This document shows, in pieces, positions 22,070 through 33,957 of a DNA stretch of 64,000 nt. Origin of the DNA: Larix kaempferi (Eukaryota > Streptophyta > Pinopsida > Pinales > Pinaceae); the NCBI GenBank assembly GCA_027924585.1, contig BSBM01000123.1:18485001-18549000 (forward strand), in the 5' to 3' direction. Each line of letters starts with the position of its first letter. The stretch's first letter is position 1. The notes under the pieces were generated by a model. The model had not been told where the DNA came from, did no database searches, and saw nothing but the letters and a program-made list of their open reading frames with translations. Made by a program: the position numbers and the translations under genes.

Positions 22070-24514
22070 ATGATATCTTTGTTTTGCAATACAAATGATG
22101 TCGTGTTGTTTATATAAATGATGTTTCTGTTTTATGTTATATATATCTTGTTGTTGTTTATATTAATAATATTTCCAGAATGTAATTGGTGACCGGTCAT
22201 GTTTAGTTCATTTAGTTTTCTTAAATAGTTTAGCGCACTTAGTTTGCTTAGTTGCTTCAACGGTTTAGATCGTTTAGTTTGTTTAGGGTCTAATTAGCTT
22301 AACCTTCTAAGTTCACTCATAGTTGGATTTAAGTTTAATAGTTTCTTCCGTGTAGCAGAAGATTAGCTTTAGTTACATTTCAGTCTCGTTTTTAGGATGA
22401 AATAAAAATAGTTAGTTTCCTAAATCTTGATTAACATAGAAGGATTTTTCTTATTCTAACTCTTAAATAGTTGATATATTGCTTCCTTTGCACCGTAGGA
22501 TCACATGTATCAACCAACTGGTAGTTAAAATTATCCAATCTTCTCTTCCCTTAGTTTAGATCATCTTCTTCCATCCGGATTGTCATTCGGACAGTCATCC
22601 GGATCGGCGTTCGGACCTTAATACTTTCTGCATCGTTTTGCTCAATTAGAATCTAGTTTCTTAGGTTTTTCAAATTGTAATCTCTCTTAGTATTCTTAGG
22701 AGTCATTAAGACCTTGTTTTATTTTGGATAGAGTTTTAATCAAGTTTTGTCACCATCCTTAGTTTTCATTCTCTCTTTCCCTTACTTTGCCTCAGTTGCT
22801 TTACAAGTTATATTTCTCTTATGTCTGATTCATTAATGCTTTACTGTTACAGAATTTATCAATTTTTTTCTTAGTGTAGTTTATTGTATGTTGATAAGAT
22901 CAATATCAGGCAATTTAATTCTCCAAATTATTTCAGTCTTGAATCATTCTTCTCATACTAATAATGAATATATTCATAGAATAGGATTTGGTTCAAAAGT
23001 AAAACATCTTATTCAAGTTTTCTATTTGCTTTTGAATACAATATTTTTATTAAGTTTTCTACTTGCTTCTAGACTTGATTAGTTTCAAGTCTCTCGTTTA
23101 CAGATAGAAGATAGGTCATCATGTTTAAAGTTAATTGTAGTTGTATAATCTTTGGTTTGCATTTATTTGTAGAAGTTAAACTAGATTTAGTTCCATTTTG
23201 TTTTCTTGTTACATTTGAAAGCCACTTTGATACATTCACCCCTATTCCCATTACATTTGACACACTTCCTCAGAACCCCCAAGGGGAATGGAATTAGATG
23301 CTTGAGTGTAGTCTTGAATAGTTGTTTAAATTCATTAAATAGTTTGTAATTTGCTTTAACATAGTTTTATGTTTATGTCATTAAGTCATTTCATAGATTG
23401 GTCTCTAATTTAATTTATAGTTGCTTCTAATTCCTATATTAGAATCTGAGAATTGATCAAGTAGTTTCCATTCTTACAAAGAGTAGTTTTATTTTTTATC
23501 AGTATTTTTCTTTTCCATTATTTAATCATAGAGTAGAGTAGTTGATACTATTCTGATCTGTTGACTTAACTAAGTTTAATTAGTTCCTTTATTTGTTTTT
23601 CTGAAGTTTGACTCAGTTTTTCATTTTGAAAGATCTTTCAATCTTTTCTTTATTAAACATTTTTAAGGTCTGACAAGCCGAAACTTAGGTACCATTCTAC
23701 CTCAGCATATACTGTGCCACAACTCTAAGATTACCAACCCTGGTTGATAATTAAATATTTTGGTGATTCTTTGAGATAGCTCATACACCTCAACAAACAT
23801 ATAAGGATGTTGGAGTACAAACGACGGGAACTCCAAGCATGCACACTAATAGAAGTTCACCAAACAACATCAAGGCATGAAAAAAAATCATATATTGAAA
23901 TTAAACCAAGAAAATACTACAGTGATGATAAAGAAAAATAATGTTATAAGAACTCCTTATGGACATCCAAATCATAAAAGAAGATATCTTAAACAATTAG
24001 AGTATCAATATTCCTTAGGTTAGGAATAACTAACAAAAACTATTGATACTAGCACAAATAAATCTCATGATAACAGTTCATCATGGAAGTGCAATGTTCC
24101 GCAAAGAATTGAATTAGGATGTACCAATCTTTTTACATTTCAATTTTTTTGTTAAGCAATCAAAGGTTCATATCATTTCGTAGCATCAACTATGACATAA
24201 CATAGAATGATGCAATGACGTTAAAAGCAAACTGTAAATATTAAATCATTTTCATCAATATGCTTTGAAGACAAAGCATTTCTAAAGAGGAAGGCAATTT
24301 TATGAACATGAAATATGTCAATTTTTGAATTATAATTAGTTGATAGTGAGTAATAAATAAAATTAGTAATACTTATCAAAGGTTACAACTCTTTATGAAG
24401 AGTCACTATGTGCCCTTTAAAGATTATATATACGGGTCATTTTATATTTGTAATCATCTTATTCATATTACTCATTAAATATTTATTTTCATCCATTATG
24501 GATTATTTTTCCTA
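22070..24514. other. AT-rich intergenic sequence, no gene seen
   Basis: About 22195-22330 is a degenerate TTTAGTT(C/T)-rich stretch. Around 22570-22615 there is a short GC-richer run of repeated CATCCGGAT/CATTCGGAC motifs. Open frames are short and have no recognisable features. Confidence 0.5.
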
Positions 24515-24722
24515 TTCTTACGGATAGCTCCTCTGTGAACTAGGTTGGTTCACAACAAAAACACATCAAATAAATTATCTGAGTACTTCACAGGAACATT
24601 GAGTGAGTCTCTCAGCATTCACGTAGATAGACAGCTCGAGGACTTAACCCCATGACCTCTTACTTGCATCTCACAACAGTCAACCACTCAAGCTAGCCCA
24701 CTGGGCTTACTCTCATATATAT
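24515..24722 (-). mobile_element. tRNA-derived SINE-like copy
   Basis: On the minus strand a pol III-type head is visible: an A-box-like GAGTGGTTGACTG and a B-box-like GGGGTTAAGTCCTC about 45 nt apart. The same family lies at 54692-54925. No target-site duplication could be delimited because similarity to the other copy continues beyond the SINE. Confidence 0.5.
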
Positions 24723-24965
24723 TCATATTATAAATAAATATTATTTAATATGGATATGTGGGATTTATTTATGCATTTATGGTGATTTTATAAATTCAAC
24801 CATCAAGTTTACTACAAAAGAGTAGCTTTTCCATTAACATGTGGCCCAAGTGGGTTTCTAACTTCCTACTGGCTTGTGCTCAAGTACTTTTTTTAAGTGT
24901 TAGTAAAATTCTAGGTTTTTGCCTCACTCTTTATTTTAGAAGAAGAAATGGTCAAGTACATTAGA
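24723..24965 (+). repeat. Dispersed repeat shared with 54926-55170
   Basis: Together with the adjoining SINE-like copy, ~440 bp align with 54725-55170. Shared landmarks are CAACCATCAAGTTT, GTGGGTTT and TTTTAGAAGAAGAAATG, ending at AAGTACATTA. The shared segment stops where the palindrome begins here and where another SINE begins in the second copy. Confidence 0.75.
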
Positions 24966-24968
24966 TGG

Positions 24969-25797
24969 TTGTGGTTTCTTAATATGGTAAAACAATGGTT
25001 GGCCATGTTCTCCTGGTTATGTCAACCATGGTAAATGTCAACCATGTTCTCTTTGTTATGTCAACCATGATGCACTAAAATCAACCATGCTTCAATAATG
25101 GTCAACCATGGTTCAAATTTACCATGGTTTAACGTCAATAATGGATTAAAGTCAACCATGCTTAAACAAGGTATAAATAATTGAACTTATATTATTATTA
25201 TTAATTATTAATTATTAATTTATTTTTTATTATCTATTTATTTACATTATTTAATTTCTACCTTTTCATTTATAATTTTTTTTTAATAATAATAATAATT
25301 CACCATTCTTTCCCGCACGCTGATCGTCAACTAGCACAACCACATTTTTAAAAGTGGTTGATATACACCGATCGACATATATCAACCATGGCCACACATT
25401 TAAAAATGGCTGATATACGTTGATCGACATATATCAACCACTTTTAAAAATGTGGTTGTGCTAGTTGACGACCGACGTGCGGGGAAAGAATGGTGAATTA
25501 TTATTATTATTAAAAAGAAAATTATAAATGAAAAGGTAGAAATTAAATAATGTAAACAAATGGATAATAAAAAATAAATTAATAATAATAATAATAATAT
25601 AAGTTCAATTATTTATACCTTGTTTGAGCATGGTTGACTTTAATCCATTATTGATGTTAAACCAAGGTAAATTTGAACCATGGTTGACCATTATTGAAGC
25701 ATGGTTGATTTTAGTACATCATGGTTGATGTTTACCATGGTTGACATAACCAGGAGAACATGGCCAACCATTGTTTGACCATATTAAGAAACCACAT
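24969..25797. repeat. ~830-bp palindrome (inverted repeat with almost no spacer)
   Basis: Left arm from about 24969 and right arm to about 25797 are near reverse complements around a centre near 25384. Outer arm ends are TGTGGTTTCTTAATATGGT and its complement. Each arm carries several (T/C)AACCATG motifs, a TTA/ATA microsatellite, a TTCACCATTCTTTCCC segment and CCACATTTTTAAAAGTGG near the centre. The left arm has an extra ~30 bp duplication. There is no coding capacity. A foldback-type MITE is the likely origin. The CAACCATGG motifs of its arms resemble the unit of the adjacent minisatellite. Confidence 0.85.
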
Positions 25798-28700
25798 CCA
25801 CATTTTTAAAAGTTGTTGCTTGAATTTAAACCATGGTTGAATTCAATCCATAGTTGACTTTTAAGAAAGGTTGACTTGAAGGAATAGTTGGCTGTTAAGC
25901 AAGGTTGACTTTTAACCATGGTTGACTTCAAACCATAGTTGAATTTTAAGCAAGGCTAACTTTAAACCATTATTGAATTCTACCCATAGATAATAATAAC
26001 TCATGGTTGACTTCAATACATAGTTGAATTTCAAGCAAGGTTGAATTTGAACCATGGTTGACTTCAATCCATAGTTTACTTTAAAACATAGTTGACTTTT
26101 AATAATTGTTGACTTTGAGCCATGGTTGACTTCAATCCATATATAATAATAGTTCATGGTTTCCTTCAATCCATAGTGGACTTCAATTCAAGGTTGAATT
26201 CAATCCAAGGTTGGCTTCAAAGTTAAATTCAATCCAAGGTGGACTTCAATCCATGGTTGATTTCAATCCAAGGTTGACCTCAATCCATGGTTGACTTCAA
26301 TCCAAGTTTGACTTAAAGGTTGACTTCAGCCCATAGTTGACTTTTAAACAAGGTTGACTTCCATGTAAGGTTGAATTCAAGCCATAGTTAACTTCAATCC
26401 ATATTTGAATTTAATCCAAGGTTGACTTCAATCCATATTTGACTTCAATCCAAGGTTGACTTCAATTCAAGGTTGACTTCAATCCATATTTGACTTCAAT
26501 CCAAGGTTGACTTCAATTCAAGGTTGACTTCAATCCATAGTTGACTTTTAAGTCAGGTTGACATCAATCGAAGGTTGTCTTCAATCCAAGATTGAATTCA
26601 ATTCAAGGTTGACTTTAATCCAAGGTATACTTTAATCCGAGGTATACTTCAATCCAAGGTTGAATTCAATCCAAAGTTGACTCAAATCCATGGTTGAATT
26701 CAATCCATAGTTGGCTTAAATCAAAGGTTGACTTCACTCCAAGATTGAATTCAATTCATAGTTTAATTTTAAGTAATGTTGACTTCAATCCACCAAAGGT
26801 GACTTTTAAGTAAGGTTGACTTCAATACATAGTTCATTTTTAAGTAAGGTTGACTTCAATCCAAGGTTCATTTCAATCCAAGGTTGACTTTAATCCATCA
26901 TTGAATTCAATCCATATTTAAATTTTAATCAAGGTTGACTTCAATACATAGTTGAATTTCAAGCAAGGTTGACTTAAATCCAAGGGTGACTTCAATCAAT
27001 AGTTGACTTTCAAGTAAGGTTGACTTAAATCCAAGGGTGACTTCAATCAATAGTTAACTTTTTATCAAGTTCGACTTCAATCCACAGTTAAATTTTAAGC
27101 AAGGTTAACTTTAATCTAAGCATGGTTTCAATCCAAGGTTGACTTCAATCCATGGTTGACTTCAACTCATGATTGACTTCAATCCATAGTTGAATTTCAA
27201 ACAAGGTTGAATTCAATCCAAGGTTGAATCCAATTCATGGTTGACTTCAATCCATAACTGAATTCAAACCATAGGTGAATTTAATCCAAGGTTGAATTAA
27301 ATCCAATATTGACATCAACCCTTATTTGGATTTAATCCACAGTTTACTTTTAAGCAAGGTTGACTTCAATCCAAGGTGATTCCAATTATGCACAACCATG
27401 GTAAAAAAAGTTATATATAGTTTGAAAATAGATTTAAATTCAATACAAGGTTGACTTCAATCCATGGCTGAATTCAATCAATAGTTGAATACAATCCACA
27501 GTTCACTTCGACCAAAGGTTGACCTCAATCCAAGTTTTACTTCAATCCCTAATTGACTTCAATCCATAGTTGAATTTTAAGAAAGGTTGACTCCAATCTA
27601 AAGTTGAATTTAAATGTGGTTGATGTCAACCTTGGATTGATTTCAATCTTAGATTGAAGTCAACCTTGGATTCAAGGCAGCAATGACTTCAACCTTGGAT
27701 TGATGTCAACCTTGAAGTCATCCTTGGATTAAAATCAACTATGGATTTAAGTGAACCTTGGATTGAGGTCAACCATGGATTAAAGTCAACCTTGGATTGA
27801 AATTAACCATAGATTAAATTCCACTCAAGACCACATTTTTAAAAGTGGCTAATTGACTTTGAACCATGGTTAACTTCAATCCAGATTTGACTTTTAAGCA
27901 AGGTTGACTCCAATCCTTAGTTGAATTTTAAGAAAGGGTGACTTGAATCTAAGGTTAAATTTAATCCATATTTGACTGCAATATAATGGTTGACTTCAAT
28001 CCAATGTTGACTTCAATCCATGGTTGACTTGAACCCTATGTTGACTTCAATCCAGAGTTGAATTCAATCCAGAGTTGACTTCAATCCAATGTTGACTTCA
28101 ATCTAATGTTGAATTTAATCCATGGTTTACTCCAATCCAATGTTGACTTCAATCCATGGTTGAATTGAATCCAATGTTGACTTCAATCCATAGATGAATT
28201 CAATCCATGGTTGACTTCAATCCATGGTTAAATTCAATCCAGAGTTTACTTCAATCTAATAGTTGACTTTAATCCAATGTTAACTTCAATCCAATGTTGA
28301 CGTCAATCCATGGTTGACTTCAATCCATGCTTGAGTTTTAAGCAAGTTTGACTTCAATCCATAGTTGACTTTTAAGGGAGGTTGACTTCAATCCAATGTT
28401 GGTTTCAATTCAAGTTTGACTTCAATCCATGGTGACTTCAATCCATAGTTGACTTCAATCCACAGTTGAATTTTAAGCAAGGTTAACTTTAATCCATAGT
28501 TGACTTTTAAGCAAGGTTAAATTCAATACAAGCTTGGATCCAATCCAAGGTTGAATTCAATCGAAGGGTGACTTCAATCCAAGGGTGACTTCCATCCATA
28601 ATTGACTTTTAAGCAAGGTTAACTTCAATCCAATATTGGCTTCAATCCAAGGTTGACTTTAATCCATGGTTGAATTAAATTCATGACTAACATCAATCCA

Positions 28701-29195
28701 TAGTTGAATTTTAAGCAAGGTTGACTTCAATCCATGGTTGACTTGAATCCATAGTTGAATTCAATTTAAGGTTGACTTCATTCCATATTTGAATTCACTC
28801 CATAGTTGACTACAATCGAAGTTTAACTTCAATCCATGGTTGACTTCAATCTATAGTGACTTCAATCTATGGTTGATTCAATCCAAGGTTTCCTTCAATT
28901 GAAGGTTGAATTCAATCCATGGTTGACTTTAATTGAATTGAATTCAATCCAAGGTTTGCTTCAATCTAAGGTTTAATTCAATCCATGGGTGACTTCAATC
29001 CAAGGTTGGCTTTAATCCAAGGGTGAATTCAATCCAGGGTTGAATTCAAGCCAAGGTTGACTTCAAGCCATGGTTGACTTGAATCCAATGATAACTTCAA
29101 GAAAAGGTTGACTTCAAGCCATGGTTGACTTGAATCAAATGGTGAATTCAATCCATAGTAGAATTCAATCCATGTTTGACTTCAATTCAAGGTTG
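25798..29195. repeat. ~17-bp minisatellite array (TTGACTTCAATCC core), left block
   Basis: Hundreds of tandem degenerate copies of GGTTGACTTCAATCCAA or ...CCATA. Because 17 is not a multiple of three, frames change with each copy and no protein is encoded. Variant units carry TTTTAAGCAAGGTTGAC. A block at about 27610-27830 is inverted. A longer variant with GCACAACCATGGTAAAAAA occurs near 27395 and again near 30935 and 31035, which indicates higher-order units. The core contains TTGACT, matching the plant W-box (TTGACC/T). Confidence 0.9.
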
Positions 29196-29203
29196 GATAT
29201 GGA
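29196..29203. repeat. Target-site duplication of the hAT-like element (left)
   Basis: GATATGGA, identical to 30805-30812. Confidence 0.8.
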
Positions 29204-30804
29204 CAAGGAAAATTTTAGGGCTAATCTTAGCCCATGGGATAAATTTAAGGGTTTTGAATTTTTAATGGGTTATTTTTTTATTAAACACACGTTAGGTATG
29301 ATTAGCCCACATTTTATTTATTTATTTTTAATGAATAGGAGGTTGACTCCATTGAATTTAGAAATGGGAGCCAATATAAAACAATTTCGCCTCTCTAAAA
29401 ATCAATTTAAACCTACGTTCGCCCACGAAAATCGCTAGGTAGATCCCATTCTCCCCTAATTTCCGAAAATGGCAATTGCTAAGGGCTCTTTCGTCCTCTA
29501 TCTACCATGGAAATTGAAGTGAGAGTTACATCCGTCCATATTTTATGGGTTGAATATAATTTTGAAAGTTGCTTAATGTCCACATGAGAAGGGAAGTTGA
29601 TATTTACTACCAGGTCTTGTAGCGACCCATTTGCATCAATGTGAATTCATTGAATAATTTTGTGGGTTATAATGGTTTTCCATGGGCATCACCCTCTAGA
29701 GTGTTGACCACCCATTTGGATGCCAAGATTTTCCCTTTAGTAAGGATATCAATAATCCCAAGTTCATCCTCATGCTTTGACATTCAAGCTTGAATTCCAT
29801 ACAAAACATCTCTTTGGAGACCTTGATTACAACATGGATGTTGCCAGTAGTTTGTATAAACCTTAGAAAAGAATGTTGTCTTTGCTTGATGTCTGGAACT
29901 TTGTTTACTCTATTTATTGTATTTGTAAAAGTAGTCCCAGATTTAGTCCAATCTCCCTCACTACTCTTCTACTATCTCTCTCATAGTTTTGCATCCTTCC
30001 TTTCATGGATTTAAATACTTGAACCAATGTCTTGACATCACCACATTCTCACTGACCTGCACTTTTTTTAATTTTTGCATGGAAATATATCATGTATAGT
30101 GGGGTTGGGATTTAATTAGGTTTGGAATCATGTGGATAGTATTTGATTGAATAAACATTTGTTGACCAACTTGGGACACACATTTGCATTCCATATAGAG
30201 TGGAAATTATTTTTTAGAATAGTTCCAAGTGCGGTGAAATAAATAGTACACATTTAGAGTTTTTAACCCTCTAATTTGGTAAGGTGTGTGCATAACTGAG
30301 GTGTCGGTGGGACCTTGTAATAGCATGGAGAGATAAATGAGGATCGAGATGTTGGTGAGCCACCATATTAATATTGATTCTATATTTTGTGGTGGTGAAA
30401 AATTTCACTTGTTGTTTTCCAAGAATATTTCTAGAGTATGGTGAAATTCTATGTAATGTAATAGTTAGAGTGAGGTACCAAACTACCACCAAAAGAGAGC
30501 TTGTTATGTGATGGTTTATTAATATTTATCTCATATTTAGTATTTTTTGTATATATTTTCCTATTACTATATATTGTTTTATACTTTATCAAAAAATTCG
30601 CCAAGACTCCACAATATTTTATAATTTAGTGAAAGATTCACCAAGATTTTACAAGATAATATAATCCAATGAGATAATTGCCAAAAAATTATATACACAT
30701 AATATAACATTGATAAAATAGCCTTAATATTTTCCTATATGTCATAGGGATTCACCCATTTATTATACATAGAAATTTAGGTGGGGTTCTTAAAATTTTC
30801 CCTA
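29204..30804. mobile_element. Non-autonomous hAT-like DNA transposon inside the minisatellite
   Basis: A 1601-bp island of non-repeat sequence in the array, flanked by an exact 8-bp duplication. The left end CAAGGAAAATTTTA and the reverse complement of the right end TAGGGAAAATTTTA agree at 12 of 14 positions. An 8-bp TSD with short TIRs of the (C/T)A(A/G)GG type is characteristic of the hAT superfamily. The interior is AT-rich with frames of 73-105 codons only and no transposase or hATC dimerisation domain, so it is non-autonomous. It inserted after the array had formed. Confidence 0.8.
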
Positions 30805-30812
30805 GATATGGA
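30805..30812. repeat. Target-site duplication of the hAT-like element (right)
   Basis: GATATGGA, immediately after the CCCTA end of the element. Confidence 0.8.
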
Positions 30813-33040
30813 TTAAAGTCAACCTTGAATAACTTTGTTGACCATAGGTTGAATTCCATTAATATTTGGCTTCAATCAATAGTTGACTTTTAAGCAAGGT
30901 TGACTTCAATCCAAGGTGATTTCAATTATGCACAACCATGGTAAAAAAATTATCCATAGGATGAAAAAAAGTTGACTTCAATCCATGGTTAACTTCAACC
31001 GATGGTAGACTTCAATCCAAGGTGATTTCAACTATGCACAACCATGGTAAAAAAGTTATCCATAGGCTGGAAAAAAGTTGACTTCAGTTCATGGTTAACT
31101 TCAACTAATGGTAGACTTCAATACATAGTTGATTGCAATCCATAGTTGAATTCAATCCAAGGTTGACTTCAATCCCTATTTTACTTCAATCCAAGGTTGA
31201 ATTCAATCTAAAGTTGACTTCAAATCTGGTTGACTTTAATTCATGGTGACTTCAATCCATGGTTGAATTCAATCTAAGGTTGACTTCAATCTAAGGGTGA
31301 CTTTAATCCATGGTTGACTTCAATCCATAGTTAAATTAAATCCAAGGTTGACTTCAATCAATGGTTGGATTCAATCCAAGTTTTTCTTCAATCCATTGTT
31401 GACTTCAATCAATAGTTGGCTTCAATCCAAGGTTAAATTCAATCCATAGTCGACTTTGAAGAAATTTTGCTTCAATCCAAGGTTGACTTCAATACATGGT
31501 TGACTTCAATCCAAGGGTGTCTTCAATCGAAGGTTGACTTCAATCCAAGGGTGGCTTCAATCGAAGGTTGACTTCAATCCATGGGTGACTTGAATCCAAC
31601 GTTGAATTCAATCCAAGGTTGACTTCAATACAAGGTTGAATACAATCCATGGTTTCTTCATGGACGAATTTGGTTGACCATGGTTTCATCATGGTCGACT
31701 ATGGTTGACTCTCCTTAACCATGGTTGACTATTTTTAATAATTAATGACCATATCCCATGGTTGGATATGGTGGACTTTGGTTAAACGTGGTTGAATTTG
31801 GTTAACTATGCTTGACTTTAGCTTGCCATTGTTGACTTGGCTAACAATGGTTAAACTATGGTTGACCAATGTTTGGGCATGGTTGGCTTTGATCCATAGT
31901 TGAGTTTAAACCAATGTTGAATTTGAACCATGGTTGACCATTGTTTAGGCATGATTGACTTTAAACTAACTTTAATTATATTAAACCATGGTTGACTTTA
32001 ATGCATCATGGTTGTCTATGGCCGAATTTAGTGCACCATACTTACCTTTAGTGCAACATAGTTGGCTTCAATCCAAAGTTGACTTCAATCAAAGGTTGAC
32101 TTCTATCCATAGTTTACTTTTAAGCAAGGTTGAATTCAATCAAAGGTTAACTTCATTAGAAGGTTGAATTGAATCGATGGTTGCTTCATGTCTCACTTTG
32201 GTTAACTATGGTTGCATCATGGTTGACTATGGTTGACTCTCATTATTCACGATTGATTATGTTTAACAGTCGATGACCATATCCCATGGTTGATTATGGT
32301 GGACTTTCGTTTACCATGGTTCAATTTGGTTAATTATGGTTGGATTTAGCTTGCCATGGTTGACTAAGGTTAAATACTGGTTGAATATTGTTTGACCACA
32401 TTTAACCATTAATATTAACCATTAGTATTTAACCATGGTTATTTTACTTCCATTTTTAACCATTAAAACCATTGTTGACTATTGTTCAACTTTGGTTTAC
32501 GATGATTTACTTTAGTAGTGAACCTTGGTTGTTACGGTTTAGTTCATTTACCTATTACATTGACTATGCTTCACCATGATTGGCTAACCAAAGTTGAATA
32601 TGGATAACTTTATTGACCATGGTTGTGCATAATTGATTGCATGAGACCATGTTTTGATGTTATTGACCATGGTGGGTAATGTTTTACCATGGTTTTCATA
32701 TATGAATTTAGTTAACCATGGTTGATTTTAGTCAACTATGGTTGACTATGATTAACTTTAGTTAACCATGGTTGACATTGGTAAACCATGGTTGATTGCT
32801 TAGCTAAGGCTAAGCAACATAGACTATGGTTGAGTCTAGTAATAGTTTTGACTTTATTTCACCATGGTTCTTTAGTAATATTTTTTACTTTGAGAATGTT
32901 TGACCAAGATTCTCTATAGTTGACTATGTTTCCCCATGATTTAACATGGTTGTCTAATGTTTGACCATGTGGTTAAGTAGGATTAATCATGGTTTACTAT
33001 TGTTGATCATGGTTCAATATGGAGGATCATGTTTTATGAT
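30813..33040. repeat. Minisatellite array, right block, grading into CCATGGTTGACTATGG-type repeats
   Basis: To about 31650 the unit is the same ~17-bp GGTTGACTTCAATCC type. From about 31650 onward it changes to shorter, more degenerate CATGGTTGACTATGGTTGAC units with many CCATGG sites. No gene is encoded. Confidence 0.85.
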
Positions 33041-33451
33041 TAATGTAGTTAACTTCAATACGGAAGATCAATATTAATGTTATTCAAGAAAATATTGATA
33101 TTAATATTAGTATTAATGTTAATGTTATAATATTAATGTTAATATTTATATTATTCAAGTAATGTAAAGATTATGCCATACTTTGTCATCTAGTCACATT
33201 TAAACAATAATAATATTGATATTAACACTAATATTAATATTAACATTATTTTTAATAACATTAACATTTATTAGTAATATTAGTAATAGTATTAATAAAA
33301 TATTAATGTTAACATTACAAGTATTAATATTAATAATTTTATTAATGTTTTCTGAATACTATTTATGTTTATTATTAACACTATATATTTCAATAATAAT
33401 GTTTTATTTGTGATTTGATATTAATGTTTTATTAAAAATATTATTAATATT
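33041..33451. repeat. TTAATA-rich simple sequence
   Basis: Degenerate (ATTAAT)n/(AATATT)n sequence. It continues after the LINE insertion at 35275, showing that the LINE interrupted it. Confidence 0.8.
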
Positions 33452-33469
33452 AATATTAATATTTTTAAC
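33452..33469. repeat. LINE target-site duplication (left)
   Basis: AATATTAATATTTTTAAC, exactly repeated at 35275-35292 (18 bp). The surrounding simple sequence is similar, but the long exact match and the abrupt change of composition support a true duplication. Confidence 0.8.
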
Positions 33470-33474
33470 CTGGG

Positions 33475-33957
33475 TTGGCAGGTGTGGGGGGAGTCCTTAT
33501 TGACTCCGACGGAAACAAAGTGGATGATTTTGCTTGGGGAATTGGAAAAAGAACTAATAATGAAGCTAAGTGGCTAGCTGTGATAAAAGGGATGGGCATT
33601 GTTAGAAGCAGAGATGTCAACGACCTAGTGGTTTTCGGAGATTCTATGTTGGTGATCAGAGAAGCCAAGGACCTAGTCAATCTGCATTGAAAACCCTTCT
33701 CCACGATGCATCACCATTTTCTTTTTTTGGCCAAAGAATTCCACTCCCTATCCTTCCTACACATCCTTAGGCAAAGCAACAAAAGTGCTGAATCCATGGC
33801 TAATACCGACGCGGGTTTGAATTGTTGCCTCGCTCTTATCAATGGTCTCCCTAAGGTGGATGTTTGGGTGCCATATTTCTTACCCCTTGATCCGCCTCCC
33901 TACCTTCTCCACCCCCTTCCACTTGATGGCCTCATTAACTACCCATATCTCCTCTAG
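33475..33957 (+). pseudogene. RNase H-like domain fragment of LINE ORF2
   Basis: The frame opens in mid-domain with GVGGVLIDSDGNK, then NNEAKWLAVIKGM, then LVVFGDSMLVI, the conserved strand and acidic positions of plant-LINE RNase H (RVT_3 type). An in-frame TGA at 33688-33690 interrupts it. The same frame then continues with FLHILRQSNKSAESMANTDAG, the typical C-terminal motif (R..N..AD..A, with Asp replaced by Glu in the AD position). A second stop is TAG at 33955-33957. No start codon is expected because of 5' truncation. Confidence 0.8.

Noticed and set aside
25912-26169. 85-codon minus-strand frame with repeating VNHGLKSTM-like peptides
   Set aside because: Pure translation of the ~17-bp minisatellite; the period is not a multiple of three, so the frame changes between copies.
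25798-29195. CRISPR-like array
   Set aside because: Units are contiguous and degenerate with no unique spacers, and this is eukaryotic DNA.
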